Notes: a model not told the origin generated them from the sequence alone. A stretch of DNA of 64,000 nt from JANSYL01 sp965229695 (GCA_965229695.1 OZ245921.1:620001-684000), one strand, 5' to 3'; shown: positions 8,911-17,604, numbered from the stretch's first letter. A program made the numbers and translations.

Positions 8911-10065
8911 TCACGCCCCGCGCCGGGCCGCTTGTGCATCCAGCGCCGCGCCAAACTCCTCGGCGCTCATGCCTGCGTCAAGCGCGCGCTGCATCAAAGC
9001 CGCCTGGCTTTCGGGCGCCAGGCCCCCCAACGGCGGATCGGTATCAAGATTGGTGGGAAAGGCATAGCCTTCGGCTGCGGCTGCAATCACCGCATCCCGA
9101 TCCGCACCGACAAGGCCGCCCGCCCGCAATACTGGGTAAAGCGCCTTGCACATCGCCACCCGGTCCAGATTTTCCATCGCCCGCCCAAAGGCCGAAGACA
9201 CCTGAACCAGGTTCGCCATGCGCTGAATATCCGCGGATCGGTTTTCCCCCGCCGCGTGGAACAGCGCCGGGTTAAAGAACAGCGCATCCCCCTTGGCCAG
9301 GGGCAATTGCACCGCGTGCTCATCAAAATACGCCGCGATCTCGGGGCGGCGATAGGCCATGTACCCGGCAGGGAACAGCTGCGAATAGGGCAAAAGCTGC
9401 GTGGGCCCGCTTTCAATCGGCATGTCGCAATGGGCGATCCCCCCTTGCAGGGTCATCACCGCCGAAAGCTGATGCACATGGGCCGGGAACCGCGCCGCGA
9501 CCTCGGCGGTTTGAAAGCCCAGATGGTAATCGCGATGGGCCGTCTGCGCGGCCCCGCCGGGGCGCACGACATTGACCTGTGCGGTCATCTGATAGGCCGG
9601 GCCAAGCCAGGCCTCGCAGACCGCATCGATCACCGGGTTGCTATGGTAATCCGCAAACGCCTCTGGGTCGGTCAGGCACAGCTTTTGCAGCGCATTCCAA
9701 ATCCGGTCATTGGCGCCCGCGGTGGCAAAATGATCGCCCTTACCGGCGCCGCCCGCCTTTTCCCGCGCGATAATGGCGTTGAAAACATCCGTCACGCGAT
9801 CAATCGGCGCGGTGTCGGCATAAGCCGATGTCAAGATCACCACGCCCGAAGCTTGGCCCAAAACCCAAGCCCATTCCGCCATCAGATCGCGGCGCGCCCC
9901 GGCATCGGCCAAACGCACCCGCAGGGCAGACATGTCATAGACGGGGATGTTCTTTTCGATCCGGTCCGCCAAAGGCACCTGCCCCGGCTGCAACCGCTGA
10001 TCAACCAGGGCGGCAAGCGCCTCGCGCCCGCCGCTCCCTTCGTCAAAATAGGCTCCGTCGCGCAT
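8911..10065 (-). CDS. phytanoyl-CoA dioxygenase (PhyH)-like Fe(II)/2-oxoglutarate oxygenase
   Basis: A 384-residue protein with features of the PhyH family of non-haem iron, 2-oxoglutarate-dependent oxygenases. The HxD facial-triad motif is in AQTAHRDYHLGFQ. A distal His is plausible in FFNPALFHAAGENRS, with an Arg nearby for 2-oxoglutarate. It sits 3 bp after the transporter ATPase gene and 12 bp before iolB, so it is embedded in the inositol operon. Its substrate is unknown; oxidation or demethylation of an inositol derivative would fit the context but is inference. Confidence 0.8.
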   Translation of the reverse strand: MRDGAYFDEGSGGREALAALVDQRLQPGQVPLADRIEKNIPVYDMSALRVRLADAGARRDLMAEWAWVLGQASGVVILTSAYADTAPIDRVTDVFNAIIAREKAGGAGKGDHFATAGANDRIWNALQKLCLTDPEAFADYHSNPVIDAVCEAWLGPAYQMTAQVNVVRPGGAAQTAHRDYHLGFQTAEVAARFPAHVHQLSAVMTLQGGIAHCDMPIESGPTQLLPYSQLFPAGYMAYRRPEIAAYFDEHAVQLPLAKGDALFFNPALFHAAGENRSADIQRMANLVQVSSAFGRAMENLDRVAMCKALYPVLRAGGLVGADRDAVIAAAAEGYAFPTNLDTDPPLGGLAPESQAALMQRALDAGMSAEEFGAALDAQAARRGA

Positions 10066-10068
10066 GGC

Positions 10069-10860
10069 TCAGACTGTGCCGCCCAGCGACCCTTCCAGCG
10101 CGACCATTTCCTGACCGCCAGCCATCATATCCTGCAGCTCTTCCGGCGTGATCTGACCGCGCTGCGCCGTGCCCAGGGTTTTGCCCCGGTTCAACACCGT
10201 GAACCGGTCGCCCACCGCCAAGGCGTGGCGCACATTATGGGTGATGAAAACCACGCCAATGCCCTTGTCGCGCACCTTATCGATGGTCGACAGCACATTG
10301 GCGGTCTGACGCACGCCCAAGGCGCTGGTCGGTTCATCCAAGATCAGAACTTTGGCCCCGAAATAAACCGCCCGCGCGATGGCCACCGTCTGGCGTTCCC
10401 CGCCCGACAGCGTGCCCACCGCCTGATCGGGTGACCGCAGATTGATCCCCATCTTCTTCATCTCAGCCATGGTGGTCGAATTGGCCTTTTCAAAGTCGAT
10501 GAATTTCATCGGACCGATCTTTTTTGTCGGCTCCCGTCCCATCCAAAAGTTACGCGTCACAGACATCAGCGGGATCATCGCCAGGTCTTGGTAAACCGTG
10601 GCAATCCCCGCCTCCATCGAATCGCGCGGGCTGGCAAAGCTCATCTCTTTGCCTTCGAACAGGATCCGGCCCGAGGTCGGCTTGTGCACCCCCGACATGG
10701 TTTTGATAAAGGTCGATTTGCCCGCGCCATTGTCGCCCAACAGGCAATGGCATTCACCCGGACGGATATCGAAACTCACCCCGTTCAGCGCGATGACCGG
10801 GCCAAAATGCTTGGTGATATCGGTCATTTCCACGATGGGATTATGGTCAAAGCTGCTCAT
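10069..10860 (-). CDS. inositol/sugar ABC transporter, ATP-binding subunit
   Basis: A 263-residue single-domain ATPase of the ribose/monosaccharide (CUT2) class. Walker A is GDNGAGKST, the signature is LSGGERQTVAIARAV and Walker B is VLILDEPTSALG. Most CUT2 ATPases have two fused domains; this one has a single domain, as in the FrcA type. It follows the permease gene with a TAAGATG junction (1 bp gap), so translation is probably coupled. With the permease and binding protein it would import inositol or a related polyol. Confidence 0.9.
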   Translation of the reverse strand: MSSFDHNPIVEMTDITKHFGPVIALNGVSFDIRPGECHCLLGDNGAGKSTFIKTMSGVHKPTSGRILFEGKEMSFASPRDSMEAGIATVYQDLAMIPLMSVTRNFWMGREPTKKIGPMKFIDFEKANSTTMAEMKKMGINLRSPDQAVGTLSGGERQTVAIARAVYFGAKVLILDEPTSALGVRQTANVLSTIDKVRDKGIGVVFITHNVRHALAVGDRFTVLNRGKTLGTAQRGQITPEELQDMMAGGQEMVALEGSLGGTV

Positions 10861-10861
10861 C

Positions 10862-11989
10862 TTACCGCTCCCCCGTGATGATGCGACGAATATAGGTGTT
10901 CAAGATCACCGCGAAGAGCAGGATGACCCCCAAGAATACCCGGAAAAGCGAGCTTTCGACCCCGGCAAAGAACAGCCCCTGCTGCACCACGCCAAAGATC
11001 AGCGCGCCCAGTGCCGCGCCCACGACCGAGCCATAGCCGCCCGTCAAAAGCGCGCCGCCAATGACCACCGCGATGATTGCCTCGAACTCTTTCAACAACC
11101 CGCGATCCGCGCCCGCCGATCCGAACTCCATCACCTGACAAGTCGCAAAGACACAGGCGCAAAAGGCGGTGAACATGAACATCGAGATTTTCACTCGCTC
11201 CACCGGCACACCGACATAGCGCGCGGCCTGGGCATCGCCGCCTGCCGCGAAAATCCAATTCCCGAATTTGGTGCGCGTCAGGATGATGTGGCCCACGATC
11301 ACCAGCACAATCGCCCAGACGATCAGCATCGGCAGCCCGTCAATCACCGGCTCGCCCGCGCGGTTGCCGCGGGTAAAGGTATCGACCAGCCCGATATCGG
11401 CCAGCCAGACAAAAACAAAGCCCAGAATATCGCCACCAAAGACCGGGGCCAGCCAATCGCCCACCGCCGCATCATCGATGCCGCCAATGATCGTCCGGCG
11501 CTCAATGACCTGGGGCAGAAAGATCGTGAAGCCGCGCAGGATGAACAAAAACGCCAGCGTCACAATGAAACTTGGCAGGCCCGTGCGCACCACGATCACG
11601 CCGTTCAGCGCGCCAATCGCCAGGCAGAGCGCAAAGGTCAGCAAAATCGCCAGCCACATCGGCAGCGCCAAGGTCACGCCCAGAATGGCGATCGACATGC
11701 CGGCAAACCCGATCATCGAGCCGACCGATAGGTCGAACTCCCCGGCCACCATCAGCATACAGGCACCCACCGCGATGATCATGAACTGTGCCGAAACCTG
11801 GCTCCAATTCATGATGCCCTGGGCGTTGAACATGCCGCTGTCGCCAGCAAACAGAATGAAGAAAATGAAAACCGCGATGGTGCCCACAATCCCGCCCAAC
11901 TCGGGGCGGATCAGCCATGTGCGCAGCCCCCCCATGGTCTTGATGCGTTCGTCGCCCGGCCCCCCCGCCGGTTGCGCGTTCTCCGACAT
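10862..11989 (-). CDS. inositol/sugar ABC transporter, permease subunit
   Basis: A 375-residue polytopic protein of the BPD_transp_2 (RbsC/FrcC) family with about ten predicted membrane helices. Typical segments include ANGDAQAARYVGVPVERVK-like GGDAQAARYVGVPVERV and GEFDLSVGSMIGFAGM. GAGGGAG-type Shine-Dalgarno sequence lies just upstream of the ATG at 11989. It forms one transporter with the ATPase (10069-10860) and the binding protein (12096-13043). Confidence 0.9.
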   Translation of the reverse strand: MSENAQPAGGPGDERIKTMGGLRTWLIRPELGGIVGTIAVFIFFILFAGDSGMFNAQGIMNWSQVSAQFMIIAVGACMLMVAGEFDLSVGSMIGFAGMSIAILGVTLALPMWLAILLTFALCLAIGALNGVIVVRTGLPSFIVTLAFLFILRGFTIFLPQVIERRTIIGGIDDAAVGDWLAPVFGGDILGFVFVWLADIGLVDTFTRGNRAGEPVIDGLPMLIVWAIVLVIVGHIILTRTKFGNWIFAAGGDAQAARYVGVPVERVKISMFMFTAFCACVFATCQVMEFGSAGADRGLLKEFEAIIAVVIGGALLTGGYGSVVGAALGALIFGVVQQGLFFAGVESSLFRVFLGVILLFAVILNTYIRRIITGER

Positions 11990-12039
11990 GGCTCCCTCAG
12001 CCTCCCCCGTCTCTCTGGTTGGTCAATCGGTAAGAAAAT

Positions 12040-12069
12040 GGGGCAGGCAACCGTCGCGCCGCCTGCCCC
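12040..12069 (-). terminator. intra-operon hairpin after the binding-protein gene
   Basis: A perfect 9-bp inverted repeat, GGGGCAGGC (12040-12048) and GCCTGCCCC (12061-12069), has a 12-nt loop. On the minus strand it is followed by a T-rich stretch (ATTTTCTT). It lies between the substrate-binding protein gene and the permease gene. There it could act as a partial terminator or 3' stabiliser, giving more binding protein than permease. Confidence 0.7.
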
Positions 12070-12095
12070 GGAAATCAGGTCAAACCCTGGATCGC

Positions 12096-13043
12096 TTAGC
12101 GGAACTCGCCCGCGTATTCTTCCACCAGCTCCAGACCGTCAGCGGTGATGAAACCGGGGCCCGAGTTGATGTTGTTGCCCGGCAGCACGCCATAACGGTG
12201 GTAGTTGGTCAGAACCACAACCGGCAGATAGGCCTGCAAGAAGGGCTGCTGGTCGATGCCCCATTCGATCACACCGTCGCGGATACCCTGCACGATGTTT
12301 TCACCCAGATCGAAGGTGCCGAAATAGATGTCGCCAGCGATCCCCATTTCTTCCAGCGCCAGGATGGTCGGATCGGCCGAGGTCGGGCCAAGCGTCAGAA
12401 CAGCTTCGGTTTCGGGGTTGGCGTTCAGATAGGCCATCACCCGGTTGCGAATTTCCTGCGGGTCTTGCCCAGCATCGATCATCGACTCGCCCAGCTCAAC
12501 ACCCAAACCGTCTGCAAAACCCTGGCAGCGCTCGGCCACAACCGGGTTCGAGATCACGTGGTTCACACACAGGAAGCTGCCAACCCCATCGCGCGACGCG
12601 CGCTGACCGGCGGCCAGGCCTGCGTCATATTCCGGCTGACCCACATACATCAGGGCGCCCAGCTCGGCGGCCTGCTCGGGCGTGCCCGAGTTCATGATGA
12701 TCACGTCAACACCGGCATCCACAGCCGCGCTGATCGGGCCGGCCAGAACGTCATAATCGGCGATCGTGGTGATGATGCCATCGGGACCCGAGGCGGTCGC
12801 CTGCTCGATGATCCGCGCCATATCGGCCAGGTCACCGGTGGGCGGGTTGCGGTATTCCACTTCCACACCCATCTGATCGCCCGCCAGCGCCAGGGCGTTT
12901 TTGATCGTGTTCCACCAGCTGTCGCTATCGGGCGCATGGCTGACCAGCACATAACGCTCGCCTTCAGCCTGAACCGACGTCGCCCCCATCAACGCGGCGG
13001 CGGCAACCGCGGTCACGGCCACGGTCTTCAGAAACTTGTTCAT
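12096..13043 (-). CDS. inositol/sugar ABC transporter, periplasmic substrate-binding protein
   Basis: A 315-residue periplasmic-binding protein of the ribose-binding (Peripla_BP_4) type. The start at 13043 is chosen because GGAGGACATT precedes the ATG and the product begins with a signal peptide (MNKFLKTVAVTAVAAAALMG...VQAEG). A longer upstream reading frame to 13325 overlaps the divergent promoter and is rejected. The mature part has the usual two lobes, for example ASGPDGIITTIADYDVL and DVIIMNSGTPE. By position it should bind myo-inositol or another inositol isomer. It is the first gene of the minus-strand operon and is divergent from the LacI regulator. Confidence 0.92.
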   Translation of the reverse strand: MNKFLKTVAVTAVAAAALMGATSVQAEGERYVLVSHAPDSDSWWNTIKNALALAGDQMGVEVEYRNPPTGDLADMARIIEQATASGPDGIITTIADYDVLAGPISAAVDAGVDVIIMNSGTPEQAAELGALMYVGQPEYDAGLAAGQRASRDGVGSFLCVNHVISNPVVAERCQGFADGLGVELGESMIDAGQDPQEIRNRVMAYLNANPETEAVLTLGPTSADPTILALEEMGIAGDIYFGTFDLGENIVQGIRDGVIEWGIDQQPFLQAYLPVVVLTNYHRYGVLPGNNINSGPGFITADGLELVEEYAGEFR

Positions 13044-13125
13044 AATGTCCTCCCAAACGGTGTTCCGACGCCGTGGGTCGTTGCCCCGCCGCCTCAAGAA
13101 AAAGCCTAGACCCGAATCGATCATA

Positions 13126-13141
13126 TTGCAACCGGTTGCAA
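13126..13141. promoter_or_regulatory. perfect 16-bp palindromic operator (LacI type), copy 1
   Basis: TTGCAACCGGTTGCAA is a perfect palindrome with the central CCGG/CG step usual for LacI-family operators. It lies between the binding-protein gene (starts 13043, minus) and the LacI gene (starts 13219, plus). An identical 16-mer is at 17510-17525. The neighbouring LacI protein is the likely ligand. Confidence 0.85.
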
Positions 13142-13218
13142 AAATACCTGTCTCGCGGCAGGCTTCTGTTTCGAAATCCCGCGCGTTAGACAGGGGTTGG
13201 CCAAGAAAAGGGAACGAT

Positions 13219-14229
13219 ATGGCGGTGACGCTAAAGGATGTGGCGAAACGGGCGGGCGTGTCGCGCTCAGCCGTGTCGCGCACCTTTACCGAAGGCGCCT
13301 CGGTCTCGGGCAAAACCCGGGCCAAGGTCGAAAAAGCTGCGATGGAACTGGGTTACAGCCCAAATGCGCTGGCCTCGTCCCTGACCACGGGGCGTACAAA
13401 ACTGATCGGGCTGATCTCGAACAACTTCCACAACCCGCTGTTTTTGGAGGTGTTCGATCTTTTCACACGCGGCCTGCAAGATCGCGGCTTGCGCCCGCTT
13501 TTGGTCAATCTCAGCGATGAAACCGATCCCGCCCATTCCGTGCGTTTGGTGCGGCAATACTCGGTTGATGGGGTGATCGTCGCCTCCTCCACCCTGCCGC
13601 CCAGCTTTGCCGAAGCCTTCCGCACCGCGGGTATCCCGGTGGTGCATTCCTTTGGCCGGTTTTCCACCGCGCCCAACGTGCATGTGGTGGGCATCGACAA
13701 CGTGGCCTGCGGGCGCATGGCGGCCGAGGCGCTGATTCAACGCGGCTACACCCGCGTCGCCTTTCTTGGTGGCCCCGAAAGCGCCACCTCGACCCAGGAC
13801 CGCGCCTTGGGCTTTTTCGGCGCGCTGCGTGAACACCCCGATATCGAGGTCTCGATCAGCTACGCCAGCGCCTATTCCTTTCAGGCGGGCCGGATCGAGA
13901 TGACCAAGCTTTTGATGTCCGACCCGGCGCAGGCCTATTTCTGCGGCGATGATGTTTTGTCGGTCGGCGCACTCAGCGCCGTGCAAGAGGCCGGGCTGCG
14001 CGTGCCCGAAGACGTCGGGCTGATCGGGCTCAATGATATGGAAATGGCCAGTTGGCAGAACATCGACCTGACCACCATCCACCAACCGATTTCCGAGATT
14101 ATCGGGGCCTCGATTGACCTGGTGATCGGCACAATTGCCGAGCCCAAACGCCACCCCGAAACCCGTCTATTCCCTTGCCGCGTGATCGAACGCGGCACCT
14201 TACGCGCCGCGCCCATCCCTTCTGATTAG
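13219..14229 (+). CDS. LacI-family transcriptional regulator of the inositol region
   Basis: A 336-residue LacI/GalR regulator with an N-terminal HTH (VTLKDVAKRAGVSRSAVSRTF), the hinge helix region SPNALASSLTTGRT and a periplasmic-binding-like effector domain. Start at 13219 was chosen because GGGAACG precedes it and it puts the HTH at the N-terminus; the reading frame is open back to 13036 but that part overlaps the operator. It is divergent from the transporter operon. Two identical palindromes (13126-13141, 17510-17525) suggest that it represses the transporter, itself, the dehydrogenase gene at 16366 and iolDC. The effector is unknown. Confidence 0.92.
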   Translation: MAVTLKDVAKRAGVSRSAVSRTFTEGASVSGKTRAKVEKAAMELGYSPNALASSLTTGRTKLIGLISNNFHNPLFLEVFDLFTRGLQDRGLRPLLVNLSDETDPAHSVRLVRQYSVDGVIVASSTLPPSFAEAFRTAGIPVVHSFGRFSTAPNVHVVGIDNVACGRMAAEALIQRGYTRVAFLGGPESATSTQDRALGFFGALREHPDIEVSISYASAYSFQAGRIEMTKLLMSDPAQAYFCGDDVLSVGALSAVQEAGLRVPEDVGLIGLNDMEMASWQNIDLTTIHQPISEIIGASIDLVIGTIAEPKRHPETRLFPCRVIERGTLRAAPIPSD

Positions 14230-14276
14230 CGCACCAAACGGCACCGATCCGCGCGCCGCTGTGCTGCCAGCGCGTA

Positions 14277-14320
14277 TGTACGGGCTGTGTACAGGATGTG
14301 TACGGGTTCTGTACGCCGGA
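14277..14320. repeat. four tandem 11-bp TGTAC units
   Basis: Four units start at 14277, 14288, 14299 and 14310: TGTACGGGCTG, TGTACAGGATG, TGTACGGGTTC and TGTACGCCGGA. TGTAC is invariant and the spacing is exactly 11 bp, about one helical turn. The array fills much of the 92-bp gap between two convergent genes, the LacI gene and a MocA-type dehydrogenase gene. No function is known to me. Confidence 0.85.
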
Positions 14321-14321
14321 T

Positions 14322-15452
14322 TTACCGGAACATTGGCGGGCGCGCGTCGGTCCAAGCGCCATCCGATTTGGCGGACTCCACGCTTGCATAAACCGCCGCC
14401 ATCGACCGCAACCCATCCTCCGCCAGGGGCAGCCCATCCCGATTTTCGCCTCGGATCGCGGCGGCTAAATCGACATAAATATTCGCCACCGCCAGCGGGA
14501 ATCCTTCGGGATGCGCAATCGCAACCCGGCTCAACCGCCCGGCCTCATCGCTCAGGCCCGCTTCGCCTTTTTCCATGATCTGCGTGCGCCCACCGACGGG
14601 GGTGTAAAACACCTGGTTCGGCTGTTCCGACGCCCAGCGCATCCCGCCGGTTTCGCCAAAGACCTGGATGTCAAACCCGTGCTGCCGCCCAATCGCGACC
14701 GAGGATGTCCAAAGCCGCCCAACCGTGCCCCCGCTCATGCGGAAATTCACCATCGCGTCGTCTTCCAGCACCCGGCTCGGGATGGTCGAGGCGAAATCAG
14801 CCGAAACCGTATCCACTTGATCACCAACGATAAAACTCGCCATATGCAGCGCATGAATGCCGCAATCGGCGAACTGGCCAGACACGCCCGCCATCGCCGG
14901 ATCATAGCGCCAGCGCACCCGCGGATTGTCGGCATCGGTGGCATCGCCATGGTGCCCATGGCTGAAATTCGTCACCACCAAACGCACCTTGCCGATTTGG
15001 CCCGTGCGCACCATCTCGCGCATTTCGCGCACCATGGGATAGGCCGAATAGCAGTAATTCACCGCGCAGATTTTGCCGCTTTTTTCGGCCACGCGCACGA
15101 TCTCTTCGCCCTCTTCCACGGTCATCGTCATGGGCTTTTCGCACAGCACGTGAAAGCCGGCTTCCAGGAAGGCTTTGGTGATCTCAAAATGGGTCGAATT
15201 GGGCGTGGCCACCGTCACCAGGTCAACCTTGTCCGCGCGGTCCTTTTCCCCCGCCAACATCTCGCGCCAATCACCATAGGCCCGGTCCGCGGCAACCCCC
15301 AAGCGTTGCGCATAATCCTTGCCCTTCGCCGCATCCGCATCCAGCGCACCAGCCGCCAAAATAAAGTTCCCATCCGCCTGCGCCCCCATCCGATGCGCCG
15401 GCCCAATTTGGGAGCCTTCTCCGCCCCCGATCATGCCCCAGTTCAACCGCAT
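14322..15452 (-). CDS. Gfo/Idh/MocA-family oxidoreductase (inositol dehydrogenase-like)
   Basis: A 376-residue NAD(P)-dependent dehydrogenase. The Rossmann motif is GMIGGGEGSQIG, the family motif CEKPMT contains the conserved EKP, and a GIHALHMASF segment holds the usual catalytic His. The glycine-rich motif (GGGEGSQIGPAHR) is the variant found in IolX/scyllo-inositol dehydrogenase-like members. It starts 9 bp after the IolE-like gene on the same strand. It probably oxidises an inositol isomer or an inosose derivative; the isomer cannot be told. Confidence 0.85.
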   Translation of the reverse strand: MRLNWGMIGGGEGSQIGPAHRMGAQADGNFILAAGALDADAAKGKDYAQRLGVAADRAYGDWREMLAGEKDRADKVDLVTVATPNSTHFEITKAFLEAGFHVLCEKPMTMTVEEGEEIVRVAEKSGKICAVNYCYSAYPMVREMREMVRTGQIGKVRLVVTNFSHGHHGDATDADNPRVRWRYDPAMAGVSGQFADCGIHALHMASFIVGDQVDTVSADFASTIPSRVLEDDAMVNFRMSGGTVGRLWTSSVAIGRQHGFDIQVFGETGGMRWASEQPNQVFYTPVGGRTQIMEKGEAGLSDEAGRLSRVAIAHPEGFPLAVANIYVDLAAAIRGENRDGLPLAEDGLRSMAAVYASVESAKSDGAWTDARPPMFR

Positions 15453-15461
15453 GGCCGCCCC

Positions 15462-16352
15462 CTAAAACCCAATGCTTTCAAGATATTCCCGATTGGCGCG
15501 CGCATCTTCGATTGGGCGCACGTCCAAGGTCGGATCGCAGTCTTGTTCAACCGTGCACCAGCCCTCAAAACCCGCATCCAACAGCACATGGCGCACAGCG
15601 GGGAAATCGACATCCCCCTGGCCCAGATTACAGAAAATCCCCTGCCCACAAGCGTCGTAAAACCCCGTGCCTTTGGCGATCACATCGGCCTTCACCACCG
15701 GGTCGATATCTTTGAAGTGCATGTAAGAAATCCGACCCACATGGCGCCTCATAAAGGCCACCGGATCGAAGCCCGCATAAGAATGGTGGCCGGTATCGAA
15801 GCAGATCTTAAGAATCTTTTCATCCACTTCGTCTAAAAGTCTCTCCAGCTCCGGCTCAAAATCCATAAAGCCCGCCGCATGGGCATGAATGCCAACCGTC
15901 AGCCCGTAATCCTCGGCCCCGATTTTGGCGACATGGGCGATCCGGTCGCGATAGGCCGCCCATTCCGCGGCATCCATTTGTTCCGCGGCATCGGCCCGCC
16001 CCGCCGTTGGCGCACGGCGCGGCGAAATTGAGTCAATCAGCACCAGGTGCTCCGCCCCATGGGCCACCAGCGCCTTGCAGGTCCGCACGGCGCCATCCAG
16101 CACGTCATCCCATTGATTTGCATCGTGAAACGCACGGAAGACCACGCCGCCGATCAGCTCCAAATCTTGCTCCGCCAGCGCATCGCGCAGGATGGCAGGG
16201 TCTTCCGGCATGAAACCCACAGGCCCGAGTTCAATGCCCTTATAGCCCGCCTCGGCACACTCTTTCAGCACCTGTTTCCAAGCCGGATTGCGCGGGTCAT
16301 CTGCAAATTCCACGCCCCAGGAACAGGGCGCATTGCCGATCCGAATGCTCAT
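15462..16352 (-). CDS. iolE: IolE/MocC-like inosose dehydratase (TIM barrel)
   Basis: A 296-residue xylose-isomerase-like TIM barrel of the IolE/IolI/MocC group. The ATG at 16352 is preceded by AAAGGGATC and gives MSIRIGNAPCSWGVEF; the frame is open further upstream but overlaps the next gene. Likely metal ligands are in CFDTGHHSYAG, SYMHFKDID and CTVEQDCDP. It is the only candidate for the dehydration step (2-keto-myo-inositol to diketo-4-deoxy-inositol) in the cluster. IolI-type inosose isomerase is the main alternative. Confidence 0.75.
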   Translation of the reverse strand: MSIRIGNAPCSWGVEFADDPRNPAWKQVLKECAEAGYKGIELGPVGFMPEDPAILRDALAEQDLELIGGVVFRAFHDANQWDDVLDGAVRTCKALVAHGAEHLVLIDSISPRRAPTAGRADAAEQMDAAEWAAYRDRIAHVAKIGAEDYGLTVGIHAHAAGFMDFEPELERLLDEVDEKILKICFDTGHHSYAGFDPVAFMRRHVGRISYMHFKDIDPVVKADVIAKGTGFYDACGQGIFCNLGQGDVDFPAVRHVLLDAGFEGWCTVEQDCDPTLDVRPIEDARANREYLESIGF

Positions 16353-16365
16353 ATCTTGATCCCTT

Positions 16366-17481
16366 TCAATCTTGGGAAATGGGTTGCCACTGGCCGGTTT
16401 CGGCCGCGACAAAACTTGCGTCGATGATCCGAGACACCGCCAAACCATCGCGGAAGGTCGGCCAAACCGCCTCCCCCGTTTCGATAGCGCGCAGGAAATC
16501 CCGGGCTTCGATGATGATCTGATCCTGATACCCCGTGCCATGCCCCGGCCCCTGGCAAAACGGCAGGTAATCCGGATGCGCTGGCCCAGTCAGAATTTTC
16601 TTAAATCCCCGCTCCGCCTCCGGTCCCTCAGCCTGGTAGAGCCAGACCGCGTTCTGATCTTCCTGGTCGAAGCGGATGGCGCCTTTTGTGCCATGGATTT
16701 CATAGGCATAGCCCATCTTGCGCCCCATCGCGATGCGACTGAAATAAAGATGCCCCGTCGCGCCCGAGGCAAAGCGCACCATCATCTGCGCATGATCATC
16801 ATTGTCGACCGGCACCGGCCCATTTGACCCAGGGCGCGTGGCGTGAACCGTTTCGATTGTGGCCGAAACCTCAGCAATTTCGCCCATCAAGGCCAGGGCA
16901 CAATTGATCATATGCGGGGCCAAATCACCCATCGTACCATTGGCCCGCCCGCTGGTGCGCCAGGTCGCGGGCTCATTGGGATCAGCCAGAAAATCCTCGG
17001 TATGTTCGCCCCGGAACCAGGTCACGTCACCAATGGCGCCCTCGGCCAAAAGCTGGCGCACAAATTGCGTGGCGGGCGTACGGACATAGTTGAACCCGAT
17101 CATATTGGGCAAGCCAGAAGCCTCAGCCGCCGCAACCATCGCCTCAGCATCCGCCAGGCTCGCCCCCAGGGGTTTTTCGCAAAAGACGGGCTTACCTACG
17201 GCAAAGGCCGCCTCCGCAATTTCGCGGTGAGTCTCCTGCGGCGAGGCAATCACCACGGCCTCCACCATCGGATCAGCGACGAGCATCTGCCAATCCGGTG
17301 CCGCCCGCTCAAACCCAAAGGCCTGCCGATAGCGTTCGGCTGATTCCAGACCCGACGCCGCGATCACCTGCAAACGGGGGCGCAAAGCGGTGTTGAACAC
17401 CGCCCCGACCGAGGCCATCGCCACCGCATGCGCCTTGCCCATATAGCCGCCGCCCACCAGGCCAATCCCGATTTCGCGCAT
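16366..17481 (-). CDS. Gfo/Idh/MocA-family oxidoreductase, second inositol dehydrogenase-like
   Basis: A 371-residue NAD(P)-dependent dehydrogenase with the Rossmann motif GLVGGGYMGKAH, the EKP motif (CEKPLGASL) and a DLAPHMINCALAL catalytic-His segment. The ATG at 17481 follows GGGGAGGG and is the right length for the family. The reading frame runs on to 18630, but that part lies over iolD and is not coding. It is the first gene of a minus-strand trio (this gene, iolE, the 14322 dehydrogenase). It is divergent from iolD across a region that carries operator copy 2. Confidence 0.87.
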   Translation of the reverse strand: MREIGIGLVGGGYMGKAHAVAMASVGAVFNTALRPRLQVIAASGLESAERYRQAFGFERAAPDWQMLVADPMVEAVVIASPQETHREIAEAAFAVGKPVFCEKPLGASLADAEAMVAAAEASGLPNMIGFNYVRTPATQFVRQLLAEGAIGDVTWFRGEHTEDFLADPNEPATWRTSGRANGTMGDLAPHMINCALALMGEIAEVSATIETVHATRPGSNGPVPVDNDDHAQMMVRFASGATGHLYFSRIAMGRKMGYAYEIHGTKGAIRFDQEDQNAVWLYQAEGPEAERGFKKILTGPAHPDYLPFCQGPGHGTGYQDQIIIEARDFLRAIETGEAVWPTFRDGLAVSRIIDASFVAAETGQWQPISQD

Positions 17482-17509
17482 GGCACACCCTCCCCGTGTG
17501 TGAAGCCGG

Positions 17510-17525
17510 TTGCAACCGGTTGCAA
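17510..17525. promoter_or_regulatory. perfect 16-bp palindromic operator (LacI type), copy 2
   Basis: TTGCAACCGGTTGCAA is identical to the copy at 13126-13141. It is preceded by CCGG, so that an overlapping palindrome CCGGTTGCAACCGG (17506-17519) is also formed. It sits in the 123-bp divergent promoter between the dehydrogenase gene (minus) and iolD (plus). Confidence 0.87.
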
Positions 17526-17604
17526 AACTCGTATCTTGAGATTCGTCACTTCGCAACTGCCAATGATAGGCACAGTCCGCAAGAAGCGACCCAGGGGAGG
17601 ATCC

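Noticed and set aside
13044..13325. N-terminal extension of the inositol binding protein frame
   Set aside because: It crosses the operator and the start of the LacI gene; the signal peptide and GGAGG place the start at 13043.
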